From Pseudomonadota bacterium (GTDB lineage Bacteria > Myxococcota_A > Polyangia > Polyangiales > Polyangiaceae), in contig JAEWRL010000012.1 of NCBI GenBank assembly GCA_023398955.1, positions 1-64,000 of the forward strand: 64,000 bases of DNA. Reading direction: 5' to 3'. The first letter of the stretch is position 1, and the number at the start of each line of letters is the position of its first letter. The notes under the pieces were generated by a model. The model searched no databases. It was not told the origin of the DNA and saw only the letters and a list, made by a program, of their open reading frames with translations. Positions 27,365 through 35,497 of the stretch are shown piece after piece. Position numbers and translations under genes: made by a program.

Positions 27365-28120
27365 CTAGCGCAGGCCCGCCCAGGGCCAAGTAGCTACCGG
27401 TGCCGCCCGCAGGACCGCACCCGACGCGAGAGGGCCAGCTTGGCTCAGCCATAGTCCGATGGCCACAGCGAGCAGCCAAATCACCACGCTGCACACACGT
27501 AGCCACCGCGGTACCGTAATCCTACCCGCGGCGTGGAGGCTCAAGAGGAATACCGCAACGATGAGGCCTAGCTGCCAGGCTGCTTTGGCCAATGGGGCCG
27601 CGTCAGCCTGGGCTGCACGCCATGCGAGGAATCCCGTGACTCCGGCCCACCCCAAGGTCAGGACAACCTCCACCGGTCGACCCCACTTGACGCTAAGCAA
27701 CTGGCGCTGGGGATCCCTGAGGCGCACGACGAGCAACACGGTCGCCACCAGCAGACCAACACCGAGGGTCGCAAAGGTTGCTGCCCCCAGCGGCCGGTGG
27801 CGCGTTCCCGAAAACAGCAACGTCCCGAGAACCCATAGCAGCGGCAACGCCAAAGCCAATCCGGCAAGCAAGCGGCGCGTTCCCGTGGGCCACCGGCCGG
27901 CGCTGCACACGAGCCATCCGAGCGGGCCCAGAGTCAGCGCACAGCACCCGGCGACGGCAAGGAACCCACTTGGGGACGACAACCCCACCCGAGCAACTTC
28001 TCCCAGGTGCGCCAAGGCAACAGCGAAGGCTGCAGCCGTGCCCATCATCAATCCATCGAGCCCTCGCTCGAGACTCGGGGACCGAGCCATGGAGGGGGAG
28101 TTCGCCGTCCGTGCTGTCAT
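27365..28120 (-). CDS. Polytopic membrane protein
   Basis: A 251-residue protein with about seven hydrophobic helices and short loops, for example MMGTAAAFAVALAHLG, RLLAGLALALPLLWVLGTLL, LGVGLLVATVLLVVRL and VVIWLLAVAIGLWL. No conserved motif of a transporter or enzyme is visible. The ATG at 28120 lies four bases after the SDR stop, so the two are surely cotranscribed. The function is unknown; a role linked to the SDR product (lipid or sugar) is only an inference from position. Confidence 0.75.
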   Translation of the reverse strand: MTARTANSPSMARSPSLERGLDGLMMGTAAAFAVALAHLGEVARVGLSSPSGFLAVAGCCALTLGPLGWLVCSAGRWPTGTRRLLAGLALALPLLWVLGTLLFSGTRHRPLGAATFATLGVGLLVATVLLVVRLRDPQRQLLSVKWGRPVEVVLTLGWAGVTGFLAWRAAQADAAPLAKAAWQLGLIVAVFLLSLHAAGRITVPRWLRVCSVVIWLLAVAIGLWLSQAGPLASGAVLRAAPVATWPWAGLR

Positions 28121-28124
28121 CGCC

Positions 28125-29168
28125 TCACCGCAAGTGCATCCTCATCCGGTCCCCGAGCTTCGGCTCGAAGTAGCCGTGCTCGAGGTACCACCTCAGAGAG
28201 CGTTCGAGAGCAGCGCGAGCGGGGCGGTACGTGTAGCCAAGCTCCCGCTCCGCCTTGGCCGAGCTGACCCACGCGAACCTCCCCACGAAATCGCGAGCCA
28301 TACGCCGGGTCACCGCCAGCCTGCCTCCTGTGCGCTGCGCCACCTGCTCCAGCATAGCGACACCCAGTCGGAGAAGCCAACCTGGCACCCGCAGGGAGGG
28401 AGGGGGCAGGGCGGCAAGGTCGCTCAGCATGGCGAACATCTCCTGGAATGTCACATTCTCCCCACCGAGGATGTACGTTTCGCCGACGCGGGCTCGCTCC
28501 ATCGCCAGAATGTGACCTTGTGCCACGTCGTCTACATCCACCAGGTTGAGACCGCCATCGGGTATGGGGACGCGCGCTTTGCGGCTGACATACTCCACCA
28601 CGCCAGCGCCGGTAGGAGTCGGGCGCGCATCCCCGGGGCCGACGATTGCCGTTGGCAAGACGAGCACGACGGGAAGGCCCGACCGAGCGGACTCCCTCAC
28701 CAGCTGCTGTGCACCGAACTTGGCGGCCAAGTAGGGGTCCGGATCCGACTGCGAGACCGACTCGTTCTCGGTGAGCGGTTCCGGCCCCTGCGAAGCACCG
28801 AGGGTCATCGCGCTACCAGTCACCACGAGCCGCTCCACACCGCGGGCCTTCGCCATGTCGAGGACATGTCGGGTACCCTCCAGCGCTGGGCGCAGGACGC
28901 GCGTCGCGTCACGCTCCGTGAACGAGAAATTCGCTGCGAGGTGATAGACTCTGTCGCAGCCGGCAAGAGCCGCGTACAGGGAAGACGCGACGGTCACGTC
29001 GCCGTAGACGAGACGCACTCGATCCCAAGCGGAACCCTCGAGCCGCGCCAGCGAGGAGCTCGGACGAACGAACGCTTTGACGTGATCGCCGCGAGCCGCC
29101 AGCTGCCCGACGAGTCGAGCGCCAAGGAACCCAGAGGCTCCGGTTACCAGTGCCCATTTCTGCTGCAT
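28125..29168 (-). CDS. NAD-dependent epimerase/dehydratase-type (extended SDR) oxidoreductase
   Basis: A 347-residue extended short-chain dehydrogenase, similar in outline to dihydroflavonol-4-reductase and HpnA-type proteins. The Rossmann motif is VTGASGFLGARLVGQL at residues 9-24. VYHLAANFSF and the catalytic DPYLAAKFGAQQL (YxxxK) follow. ATG 29168 is preceded by GGGGTGAG and lies two bases after the stop of the HEAT-repeat gene. The substrate cannot be told. The next gene starts four bases after the stop. Confidence 0.88.
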   Translation of the reverse strand: MQQKWALVTGASGFLGARLVGQLAARGDHVKAFVRPSSSLARLEGSAWDRVRLVYGDVTVASSLYAALAGCDRVYHLAANFSFTERDATRVLRPALEGTRHVLDMAKARGVERLVVTGSAMTLGASQGPEPLTENESVSQSDPDPYLAAKFGAQQLVRESARSGLPVVLVLPTAIVGPGDARPTPTGAGVVEYVSRKARVPIPDGGLNLVDVDDVAQGHILAMERARVGETYILGGENVTFQEMFAMLSDLAALPPPSLRVPGWLLRLGVAMLEQVAQRTGGRLAVTRRMARDFVGRFAWVSSAKAERELGYTYRPARAALERSLRWYLEHGYFEPKLGDRMRMHLR

Positions 29169-29170
29169 GC

Positions 29171-31723
29171 TCACCCCGGGTCGATACCTTGTCCTGCGCG
29201 GCGCAAAGCGGCTCTGCTGCCGGGCGCGCGGCAGCCGCCAGATCGCTGAAGCCGGGTTCGGACCCCCTCTCGAACCCGGACGGGAACACCCTCCCCGAGC
29301 AGCGGAGAGAGCCGCTGGTGAAGATCCTTCGGGGCCAAGCGCGTGAGAGCACCGAGCGCCGCCCACCCGAGCTCTCGGGCTTCCTGCTCGGCTAGGGGGT
29401 CGGCAAGCTTGAGGGCAGCATCCACGAGAGCATCCGTGGCACCGGCGAAGCAGAACCGGCCCAGAGCCTCGGCCGCAGCGAGTCGCACCGTCGGGTCCAC
29501 CTCCGGTCCTTCGAGCAAGTCGAGGAGCTCCGGTGCGGAGTTGGCAGCACCCCTCGCCGCCAAGGCGCGGATCGTCGCAGCCTGGACCGTGGGAGCGCCA
29601 TCCTCGAGCGTGTCGGTGAGGATGGCATCGAGCCCCTGGTCCCTCGGGAGAGCGGTGGTTGCTTGAGCCGCTGCCACGCGCACCAGCGGCCAGGGATCGG
29701 AGCGCAGTCGCTCGACGACGAGGGGACTCGCAAATGCGGCTCGACCGCTCGCGAGCGCCTGCAAAGCCGCCTCCCTGACCCGCACGTTCGGGTCGCGCAG
29801 AGCTTGCAGCAAGCCAGACTGGTAGCGGGAAGGGACATCCAACACCTGCGCCGCCCTGGCCCTGACATACGGACTCTCGTCGGTAGCGAGAGCCGAAGCG
29901 ATCATGGCCTGCGCGCGTGCAGAGCCAGCTGCGGCCAGCTCTGCGGCTGGTTTCAGGACGAGGTAGCGAGTCCGGAAGCTGCGCTCACGACTGAGGCGCT
30001 CGAGGTGCTGCTCCGCCAGCCCACGCATGTCGCGCAAGGTGGGACCCAGGGCGCGAAGCAGCTCGAGGGCTATCTCCGGATTGGGATTCTGTCGCAGCAC
30101 ACGCTCTACGGCCTGGCGCCCCTGCTCCCGGCGGGCCGCCAACGAGACAGCGCCCCGAAGCAAGCGACGCCGTTCTTTGCCGCCCTCCAACCGCTCGACG
30201 ATGGCCGGCACAGCCCGAGCTGGGGCAGCCATTGCCAACTGAACGAGCAGCAAGGGATCCCGCTTGGAAGGGCGGTCGCCGAGCGCCGCTTCGAGGGCGG
30301 TCGCGGCGTCCTGCCCGCAGCGCGCCAGGCGCTCCTTCGCGTGAGTGCGTTGGGCGCCATATGGACCCGTGAGGGCCTTCACGTAAGCCGGCGCACTGAT
30401 CGCACACGCCGCGCTATCCAATACGTCCAGCGCCGCACGGCGCCCCTGCTCGTCGAGGGAATCGAAGCGGGCAGCCACCTCCCGCTGCCCCGGTTCGCCA
30501 GAAGCGGCCAGAACGGCGGCTGCAGCGACGGCCCTGTCGCCACCACCAGCAAGAGCACCAACGAGCCCGGCGACGCCGGCTTCCTCGAACTCACTGATCC
30601 CGGCGAGCTCTGCAAAAGTGACCTGCGCGTCCGGCCCTTCGCGCCACGCCGACTCTGTGACCAGGGCCAAGCACCCCGTCTGCACAGGAGCACCCAGCTC
30701 GATGCGGTAGCGCGCGCCCGGGTACTCCCAGGCATCCTCCGGCATGGTGACGTGCCAAAGGTCCTTCTCGGTTGCGACCCAGAACTCCTTGGGAGCGACG
30801 CCCCTCGCCGGGGTTCCTGTTGGCGGTCGGATGGTGACGTCGAGGGCGTGCAGGGGCAGGTTTGCAGAGGCGGTCATGACCACGAACTCTCCGCGCCCTG
30901 CCCCGCCCCTGTTCTCCGCCCAGGTCGTGTCGGGATCTCCGTCCGTCAGGGCACCGGGCAGCCCTACGGCGCTGCTCGCTGCCAGCGCTCTTACGAGGAC
31001 GGGCGCCAAGATCTCAGAACCGCTCGGCACGGGCGAAGGCGCTGGAGGACTCGGCACGGCAGCGTCGGGCTGGGCAGTCCCGCCGCTGATCCGCGAGGCC
31101 TGCACTCGATGCGCGGCCGCCCTTTCTTCACGTGACAACCGCTGCACCTTCGCCGGGTGCAGCGCGAGATCCGAGGGAAGCAGCAGCTGGGGCGCGAGGA
31201 CGGTGGGACGCCCGCACAGGGTTATGTCTTCGTGTTGCTCCCCCACCACGATGCGCCGAGCACCCGTGGCGTCGCGTGGCGAGACTTGGACGACGGGTCC
31301 GCGGCGCAGCCCATGTTCCCCTTGCACCCATCCGGTGAAGCCGACAAAAACCGTCTTGACCGCCCCGGTCGCTGGATCCGCAGTGAGCACGGCCTCCCAC
31401 GCGCGCGGCGCGTCCGCAGCTCCAAGTCGAACCCAGATCGCGTGGCGCTCGGCCCCTAGGGGGACGACCTCCATGCGCAGATCCACCCCGGGGGGTCGCA
31501 TCCCGGCTGGCACCTCCATGCCTACGGCGGAGCGCAGATCGCAAGGGCCCTGAGGGCACGCGACCGCTTTCACGCTACCCGACTCATAACCGACGGTGAG
31601 CGCAGGCTGCTGGGCGCTCGCTGGGGCGGTCGTCACGTTGAACGCGAACGAAGGCTCGGCGAGGGTGGTCGCAGCAAGTGCCAGGAGCCCGATGGTGCGC
31701 GGAGCTGGAGGATTTCGCTTCAC
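29171..31723 (-). CDS. Secreted HEAT-repeat protein with discoidin-like domain
   Basis: A protein of about 850 residues. GTG 31723 is chosen because it begins a clean signal peptide (KRNPPAPRTIGLLALAATTL, cleavage after SFA) and has GGAG upstream; the frame is open to a TTG at 31807. Residues 240-380 contain a segment like a discoidin/F5-8C domain (GALTDGDPDTTWAE, FVVMTASANLPLHALDVTI). The C-terminal half is HEAT repeats (DPNVRVREAALQALASGR, DGAPTVQAATIRALAARG, DPTVRLAAAEALGRF). It is likely a periplasmic scaffold for protein contacts. It is 77 bp downstream of the DHH-like gene. Confidence 0.78.
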   Translation of the reverse strand: MKRNPPAPRTIGLLALAATTLAEPSFAFNVTTAPASAQQPALTVGYESGSVKAVACPQGPCDLRSAVGMEVPAGMRPPGVDLRMEVVPLGAERHAIWVRLGAADAPRAWEAVLTADPATGAVKTVFVGFTGWVQGEHGLRRGPVVQVSPRDATGARRIVVGEQHEDITLCGRPTVLAPQLLLPSDLALHPAKVQRLSREERAAAHRVQASRISGGTAQPDAAVPSPPAPSPVPSGSEILAPVLVRALAASSAVGLPGALTDGDPDTTWAENRGGAGRGEFVVMTASANLPLHALDVTIRPPTGTPARGVAPKEFWVATEKDLWHVTMPEDAWEYPGARYRIELGAPVQTGCLALVTESAWREGPDAQVTFAELAGISEFEEAGVAGLVGALAGGGDRAVAAAAVLAASGEPGQREVAARFDSLDEQGRRAALDVLDSAACAISAPAYVKALTGPYGAQRTHAKERLARCGQDAATALEAALGDRPSKRDPLLLVQLAMAAPARAVPAIVERLEGGKERRRLLRGAVSLAARREQGRQAVERVLRQNPNPEIALELLRALGPTLRDMRGLAEQHLERLSRERSFRTRYLVLKPAAELAAAGSARAQAMIASALATDESPYVRARAAQVLDVPSRYQSGLLQALRDPNVRVREAALQALASGRAAFASPLVVERLRSDPWPLVRVAAAQATTALPRDQGLDAILTDTLEDGAPTVQAATIRALAARGAANSAPELLDLLEGPEVDPTVRLAAAEALGRFCFAGATDALVDAALKLADPLAEQEARELGWAALGALTRLAPKDLHQRLSPLLGEGVPVRVREGVRTRLQRSGGCRAPGSRAALRRAGQGIDPG

Positions 31724-31799
31724 GACTCCGAATGCTGTCAGCGCTGACGCTTTCAGGCTAGCTCGCAAATCTCGGCAGTGTTGTTTTCTTGGACGGCGC

Positions 31800-32705
31800 T
31801 CAGGCAAGCAGCGCGTACACCTCGCCGGGGCTCACCCCCAGCCGCCCCAGGAGCTCCGCGGCCCGCTTCCGGGGGAGCGCCACGCGGGTGGGCATGCCTC
31901 CAGGCAAACCGAGCAGTTCGAGGAAGTTTAGGCCGCTGTCGAAGCGAGCAGCAACGTGTGCATTGTTCCGATCGAGCACGACGGCGACGCGCTCCCGTTC
32001 TTGGCCCAGCAACAGTAGGTAAGTCATGTCGATGCGCCCAAAGCCGTTCGTCACATCGACGAAGGCTAGGCCAGCATCTAGACGACGGTAGGATTGCGCT
32101 GCGCGACGGGTTTCGCGCTCGATCGGCTCCAATGCCGCCGCCGCTGTCTCGATGCGTTCGCGCAGAGAGCTGTGGGTCAAGCGGCTCACCAGATACTGCA
32201 CGATAGCGCCCTGGAGCCCCGCATCCCTCGGGTTGGCCCGCAGGGCACGATCCATCATGGTTGCTTCCGGGCCGGGGCGACCCAGGCGCGTGTCGATGGC
32301 GCGGGCATCCGCGTCGCAAGCGGCATACGGCTGCTCTCCTCCGAGGATCCACTTGGCGGCGCTAGCAAGGCCGTCGAAATCCGTGTGACATACGATCGTG
32401 TCAACGGGCCCGATGCGATGCACCAAGGAGCTGTCGATCATTTCGGGACAAGCACCGTGCTCCGCTTTGGTGGCGAGCACGAACCGTGGGTCCTTGGCAA
32501 ACCGCGCGTGTTCAATGTGGTCGTGATGATCGATCCACCCCCTCAGGCGTTCACCCAAGCCGTCGATGAATTTCAAGGTCGTGTTGTGGAAGCCCTGGCT
32601 CTGGTCCACACCGGCAAACGCGACATCGAGCACTACCACTCGGCCATTGAGCCGCTTGGGATTGGGCAGTTTGCGGGGCGTTCCAAATCGAATTTCCGGT
32701 GTCAT
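31800..32705 (-). CDS. DHH-like phosphoesterase with motifs in unusual order
   Basis: A 301-residue protein from ATG 32705. It carries VVVLDVAF (residues 23-30), WIDHHDHIEH (57-66) and CHTDFDGLASAAKW (106-119), which are the three metal-binding elements of DHH phosphoesterases. In the standard family the H-x-D-x-DG element comes first and DHH later; here DHH precedes it. The C-terminal part (AFVDVTNGFGRIDMTYLLLL) could match a DHHA1-like substrate domain. A hydrolase of short oligonucleotides or cyclic nucleotides is possible but not shown. It heads the minus-strand run and is divergent from the SctL operon. Confidence 0.7.
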   Translation of the reverse strand: MTPEIRFGTPRKLPNPKRLNGRVVVLDVAFAGVDQSQGFHNTTLKFIDGLGERLRGWIDHHDHIEHARFAKDPRFVLATKAEHGACPEMIDSSLVHRIGPVDTIVCHTDFDGLASAAKWILGGEQPYAACDADARAIDTRLGRPGPEATMMDRALRANPRDAGLQGAIVQYLVSRLTHSSLRERIETAAAALEPIERETRRAAQSYRRLDAGLAFVDVTNGFGRIDMTYLLLLGQERERVAVVLDRNNAHVAARFDSGLNFLELLGLPGGMPTRVALPRKRAAELLGRLGVSPGEVYALLA

Positions 32706-32876
32706 GGTGTGCCGGCCCTGCAACGGCGCATCCGTGCGTTCGAGGGGCCCCTCAACAGGCCAATAGCACGGCGGATGAGGCAGTGGAGACCAGATGCGCC
32801 TCTCCGCGGATCGAGGGAGCACCACGACCGGCAGCCCCCTGGCCGCGCCCGCAGCAGTGGCGTGGGCGTGCAGACG

Positions 32877-33143
32877 ATGACAGAGTCCGGAGTCGTGCGC
32901 TCATCGACAGCCGCCTGCGGAAAACCGGCGCGTGATCAGATCGACTTCGAGGTCGGGTACATCGCGGCGCAGTACTTGCTCGGGGTGCGTGGAGCAGCGC
33001 TCGGAGTCGGGATGCATTGGTGCACCGGGGCCGCGGAACGGTTGCTTTCCGCACTTCGCCACCCGGAGCGTGCCGTCCGGGCACAAGGCCTTGCCGCACC
33101 CCTCGGACGCTTGGTCGCAGCACTCGAGGAGCGGGAAGTATGA
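32877..33143 (+). CDS. Small protein heading the SctL-M50 operon
   Basis: An 88-residue protein with no known family to me. The strongest evidence that it is real is the four-base ATGA overlap with the SctL/FliH gene and its compact helical sequence (DFEVGYIAAQYLLGVRG, GAAERLLSALRHPER, RAQGLAAPLGRLVAALE). It has one short hydrophobic patch but no true membrane helix. The start at ATG 32877 lacks a clear ribosome site. Its position suggests a partner of the stator-like protein. Confidence 0.65.
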   Translation: MTESGVVRSSTAACGKPARDQIDFEVGYIAAQYLLGVRGAALGVGMHWCTGAAERLLSALRHPERAVRAQGLAAPLGRLVAALEEREV

Positions 33144-33796
33144 GCCTTCCCAGAGGTCGAGTCCTGCGCGGGGAGGATGCGACGTGGAGATGCGTACCCG
33201 TCAGCGCCGTACAGGGGCGCACCGAGCTACCCGTGGGTCGGCTCCTCAAGCGGATCGAGATGGAGGCCGCAGGGCGAGCACGCGAAACGTTGGATGGCGC
33301 TCGGAGAACAGCCGAGGCGCTGCTCGAAGATGGCGAACGGCGCGCTGCGGAGCGGCGACTGGCCGCAGAAGCCGAGGCCCGAGCAGTTGCCCTTGCAGAC
33401 TTCGCGGCGCATTCAATCGCGCTGGTGAGGCGAGAGATGGAGTCCGACGAGGAGCAGGGGGATCGCATCGTGATGATGGCACGACTGCTTGCAGAGCGCC
33501 TCTTGGGTGAGGAACTCCGCCTCGACGCTCGGCGTATCGTCCCCCTGTTGCGGCAGGTCATGCAGGAGGTGCGCGGTGCTCGGCGCGCCGTGGTCGAAGC
33601 ACACCCTCTCGACGCTCGAGCTCTCCGAGAACACCTGTGCGAGGCCGACGCTTGTGGTGATTGGGAGATTCGGGAGAACGGAGCATTCGCCCGCGGGGAC
33701 ATTCGCGTGACGACAGAGCACGGCGTGGTCGACGCGCGACTCGGGAGCCGGCTGGAGCAATTGGCTGTATGCTTGCGCGAGGGGCTTTCTTCATGA
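33140..33796 (+). CDS. SctL/FliH-family stator-like protein
   Basis: A 218-residue protein with the layout of the FliH/YscL (SctL) family, which links the export ATPase to the type III secretion or flagellar apparatus. Residues 35-95 form a long alanine/glutamate/arginine helix (EMEAAGRARETLDGARR, AERRLAAEAEARAVAL). The C-terminal domain matches the V-ATPase E-like fold: MARLLAERLLGEELRLD, RAVVEAHPLDARALRE, then ARGDIRVTTEHGVVDA. No ATPase (FliI/SctN) or other secretion gene is in the window. Both ends overlap neighbours by ATGA, so it is translationally coupled to the small protein and the site-2 protease. Confidence 0.75.
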   Translation: MSLPRGRVLRGEDATWRCVPVSAVQGRTELPVGRLLKRIEMEAAGRARETLDGARRTAEALLEDGERRAAERRLAAEAEARAVALADFAAHSIALVRREMESDEEQGDRIVMMARLLAERLLGEELRLDARRIVPLLRQVMQEVRGARRAVVEAHPLDARALREHLCEADACGDWEIRENGAFARGDIRVTTEHGVVDARLGSRLEQLAVCLREGLSS

Positions 33797-34869
33797 CGGG
33801 AGATGCCAGGGCCGCGCTGCGCGATGCTGTCGACGCCAGGCAAGCTCGGAGCAATGCCAACGCCTTGGTCCAGGACGCTTCCGGTACACTGGCGGACCGC
33901 CACAGCGGCTACGCGGCGCAAGAGCGCCGTGCAGGGACTCCCTGGCGCCTGAACGCTCTCCTCTTCGCCGCGACGGTCGGCTCGGTGTTCTTGATGGGAG
34001 CGCTCGCCGCGGGATGGATCCCCCGAGCAAGCCTCGACAGTGCCGCAGAGGTCGCAAGGCTGGGCGCCAGCTACGCGCTCCCCCTCCTCGCCATTCTCCT
34101 CTTTCACGAGTTCGGGCACTACATCGCGGCGCGCCACCATGGCGTTCCGGCGTCACTCCCGTACTTCATCCCCATGCCCCTGCTCAGCCTCTTCGGAACG
34201 CTCGGGGCGGTCATCGTCATGCCACGGCGAATACGCTCGGCACGAGCCCTGTTGGACATTGGTGCTGCGGGCCCTCTTGCGGGAATGCTGGTGGCCGTGC
34301 CGATCATTCTATATGGTCTTTCCTTGTCAGAGGTACAGCCGCAGACCGACGGCCACTATGTGCAGGAGGGGCAAAGCCTGCTCTACCTCGCGCTCAAGTA
34401 CGTCGTCCATGGGCACATCCCAGCAGGACACGACGTCTTTCTCCACCCGACAGCGTTTGCGGGATGGACCGGGTTTCTCGTCACTTTCATCAATCTGATT
34501 CCCTTTGGCCAGCTCGACGGCGGTCATGTCGCCTACGCCCTCCTCGGTCCCCGCCACCACGGTTTGGCCAGGCTCCTCCTTCACCTGCCGCTCGCCCTCG
34601 CCGTATACAACCTCGCCGCGTTCGCGGGTGTCGGTTGGTGGCGCGCCGAGTCGGGGGAACAGTTCGATGTCTTCGACGCTTTGAGCTCGGGGTCCGTTGG
34701 GATGTGGTTGGTGCTTTGGGGGTTGCTGCATGTCATGAAGAGAGCATCCGGCGCTCAACACCCCCCTGTTGACGATGAGGAACTCGGCCCGACGCGGCGC
34801 TTCGTCGCCATCTTGACGCTAGCGTTGTTCGGACTGCTCTTCATGCCGAGTCCGCTCGTCGTCTACTGA
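33793..34869 (+). CDS. M50 site-2-protease-like membrane metallopeptidase
   Basis: A 358-residue intramembrane zinc protease. ATG 33793 overlaps the upstream stop (ATGA). The HEFGHYIAARHHG motif is near residue 106 within a membrane helix, and the second element NLIPFGQLDGGHV is near 235-247, giving the aspartate ligand. Six or more hydrophobic helices are present. There is no PDZ domain, so it belongs to the short M50 group related to plant EGY-type proteins. Such enzymes cleave membrane-bound regulators; no target is identifiable. Final gene of the operon, convergent with coaD. Confidence 0.9.
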   Translation: MTGDARAALRDAVDARQARSNANALVQDASGTLADRHSGYAAQERRAGTPWRLNALLFAATVGSVFLMGALAAGWIPRASLDSAAEVARLGASYALPLLAILLFHEFGHYIAARHHGVPASLPYFIPMPLLSLFGTLGAVIVMPRRIRSARALLDIGAAGPLAGMLVAVPIILYGLSLSEVQPQTDGHYVQEGQSLLYLALKYVVHGHIPAGHDVFLHPTAFAGWTGFLVTFINLIPFGQLDGGHVAYALLGPRHHGLARLLLHLPLALAVYNLAAFAGVGWWRAESGEQFDVFDALSSGSVGMWLVLWGLLHVMKRASGAQHPPVDDEELGPTRRFVAILTLALFGLLFMPSPLVVY

Positions 34870-34944
34870 TAGGCAAGGCGGACCCGAAATGTGCTTCTCG
34901 CTGACGCGTTCATGAGGTCCCGGCGCCGGCAGCTGCCCTGACTA

Positions 34945-35439
34945 TCAGTACTTGTCCGCGAACTTGCGCTTCAGGGCATCGCAGACGACGGGCGGCGCGT
35001 AACGAGCAATGTCACCACCGTGACTGGCGATCTCGCGCACGAGCGAAGCCGAGATAAACCCGTAGTTAGCCCGTGTCGGGAGAAACACCGTGTCGATCTG
35101 CGGGTGCATGTCGGCATTCGCGTGGGCGATCTGCAGCTCGTACTCGAAATCCGTACCAGCGCGCAAACCGCGCACGATGACTCTCGCACCGATACGTTGC
35201 CCGAAATCGATGAGGAGCCCGGTGAAGGAGCCAACCTGGACGTTCGAGTAAGGGCCACAAACCCGCTGCAGTAGATCCAGTCGCTCCTCTACGGTGAAGA
35301 GCGGGGAGCGCGCTGGGTTATGTCCGAGGGCAACCATCACCCGCGGGAAGAGCTTGGAAGCCCTGTCGACGACATCCAAGTGGCCATTAGTAGGCGGGTC
35401 GAAGCTGCCAGCGTAGATCGCTAGCTCACTGCTGTTCAT
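34945..35439 (-). CDS. coaD: Phosphopantetheine adenylyltransferase
   Basis: A 164-residue enzyme making dephospho-coenzyme A from 4'-phosphopantetheine and ATP. It has the nucleotidyltransferase motif AGSFDPPTNGHLDVVDRA (T-x-G-H) at the N-terminus, and RVIVRGLRAGTDFEYELQ and YGFISASLVREIASHGG, all typical for CoaD. ATG 35439 was chosen over a GTG one codon upstream. Length matches the family. It lies downstream of the TPR/retropepsin-like lipoprotein on the same strand, 58 bp apart. Confidence 0.96.
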   Translation of the reverse strand: MNSSELAIYAGSFDPPTNGHLDVVDRASKLFPRVMVALGHNPARSPLFTVEERLDLLQRVCGPYSNVQVGSFTGLLIDFGQRIGARVIVRGLRAGTDFEYELQIAHANADMHPQIDTVFLPTRANYGFISASLVREIASHGGDIARYAPPVVCDALKRKFADKY

Positions 35440-35497
35440 CACACCACGCTTCCGAAGGCCTGGGAGCAGCGTACTCGCGCCATGGACCCAGGGCTAC

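Noticed and set aside
27459..29249. Open reading frame of about 596 codons on the plus strand
   Set aside because: It lies antisense to three genes with clear features (membrane protein, SDR reductase, end of the HEAT protein). Its sequence is rich in Ser/Arg/Pro/His with no domain, as expected for the opposite strand of GC-rich coding DNA.
29663..31135. 490-codon open frame on the plus strand
   Set aside because: It is antisense to the HEAT-repeat protein, which has a signal peptide and clear repeats. No motif or start signal supports it.
32094..32876. Upstream extension of the 88-residue gene in the SctL operon
   Set aside because: The frame is open but lies antisense to the DHH-like gene and changes character before ATG 32877.
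32752..34140. 462-codon open frame on the minus strand
   Set aside because: It is antisense to the SctL-M50 operon, whose three genes overlap by ATGA and have recognisable motifs. The minus frame is a serine/arginine/alanine run without structure.
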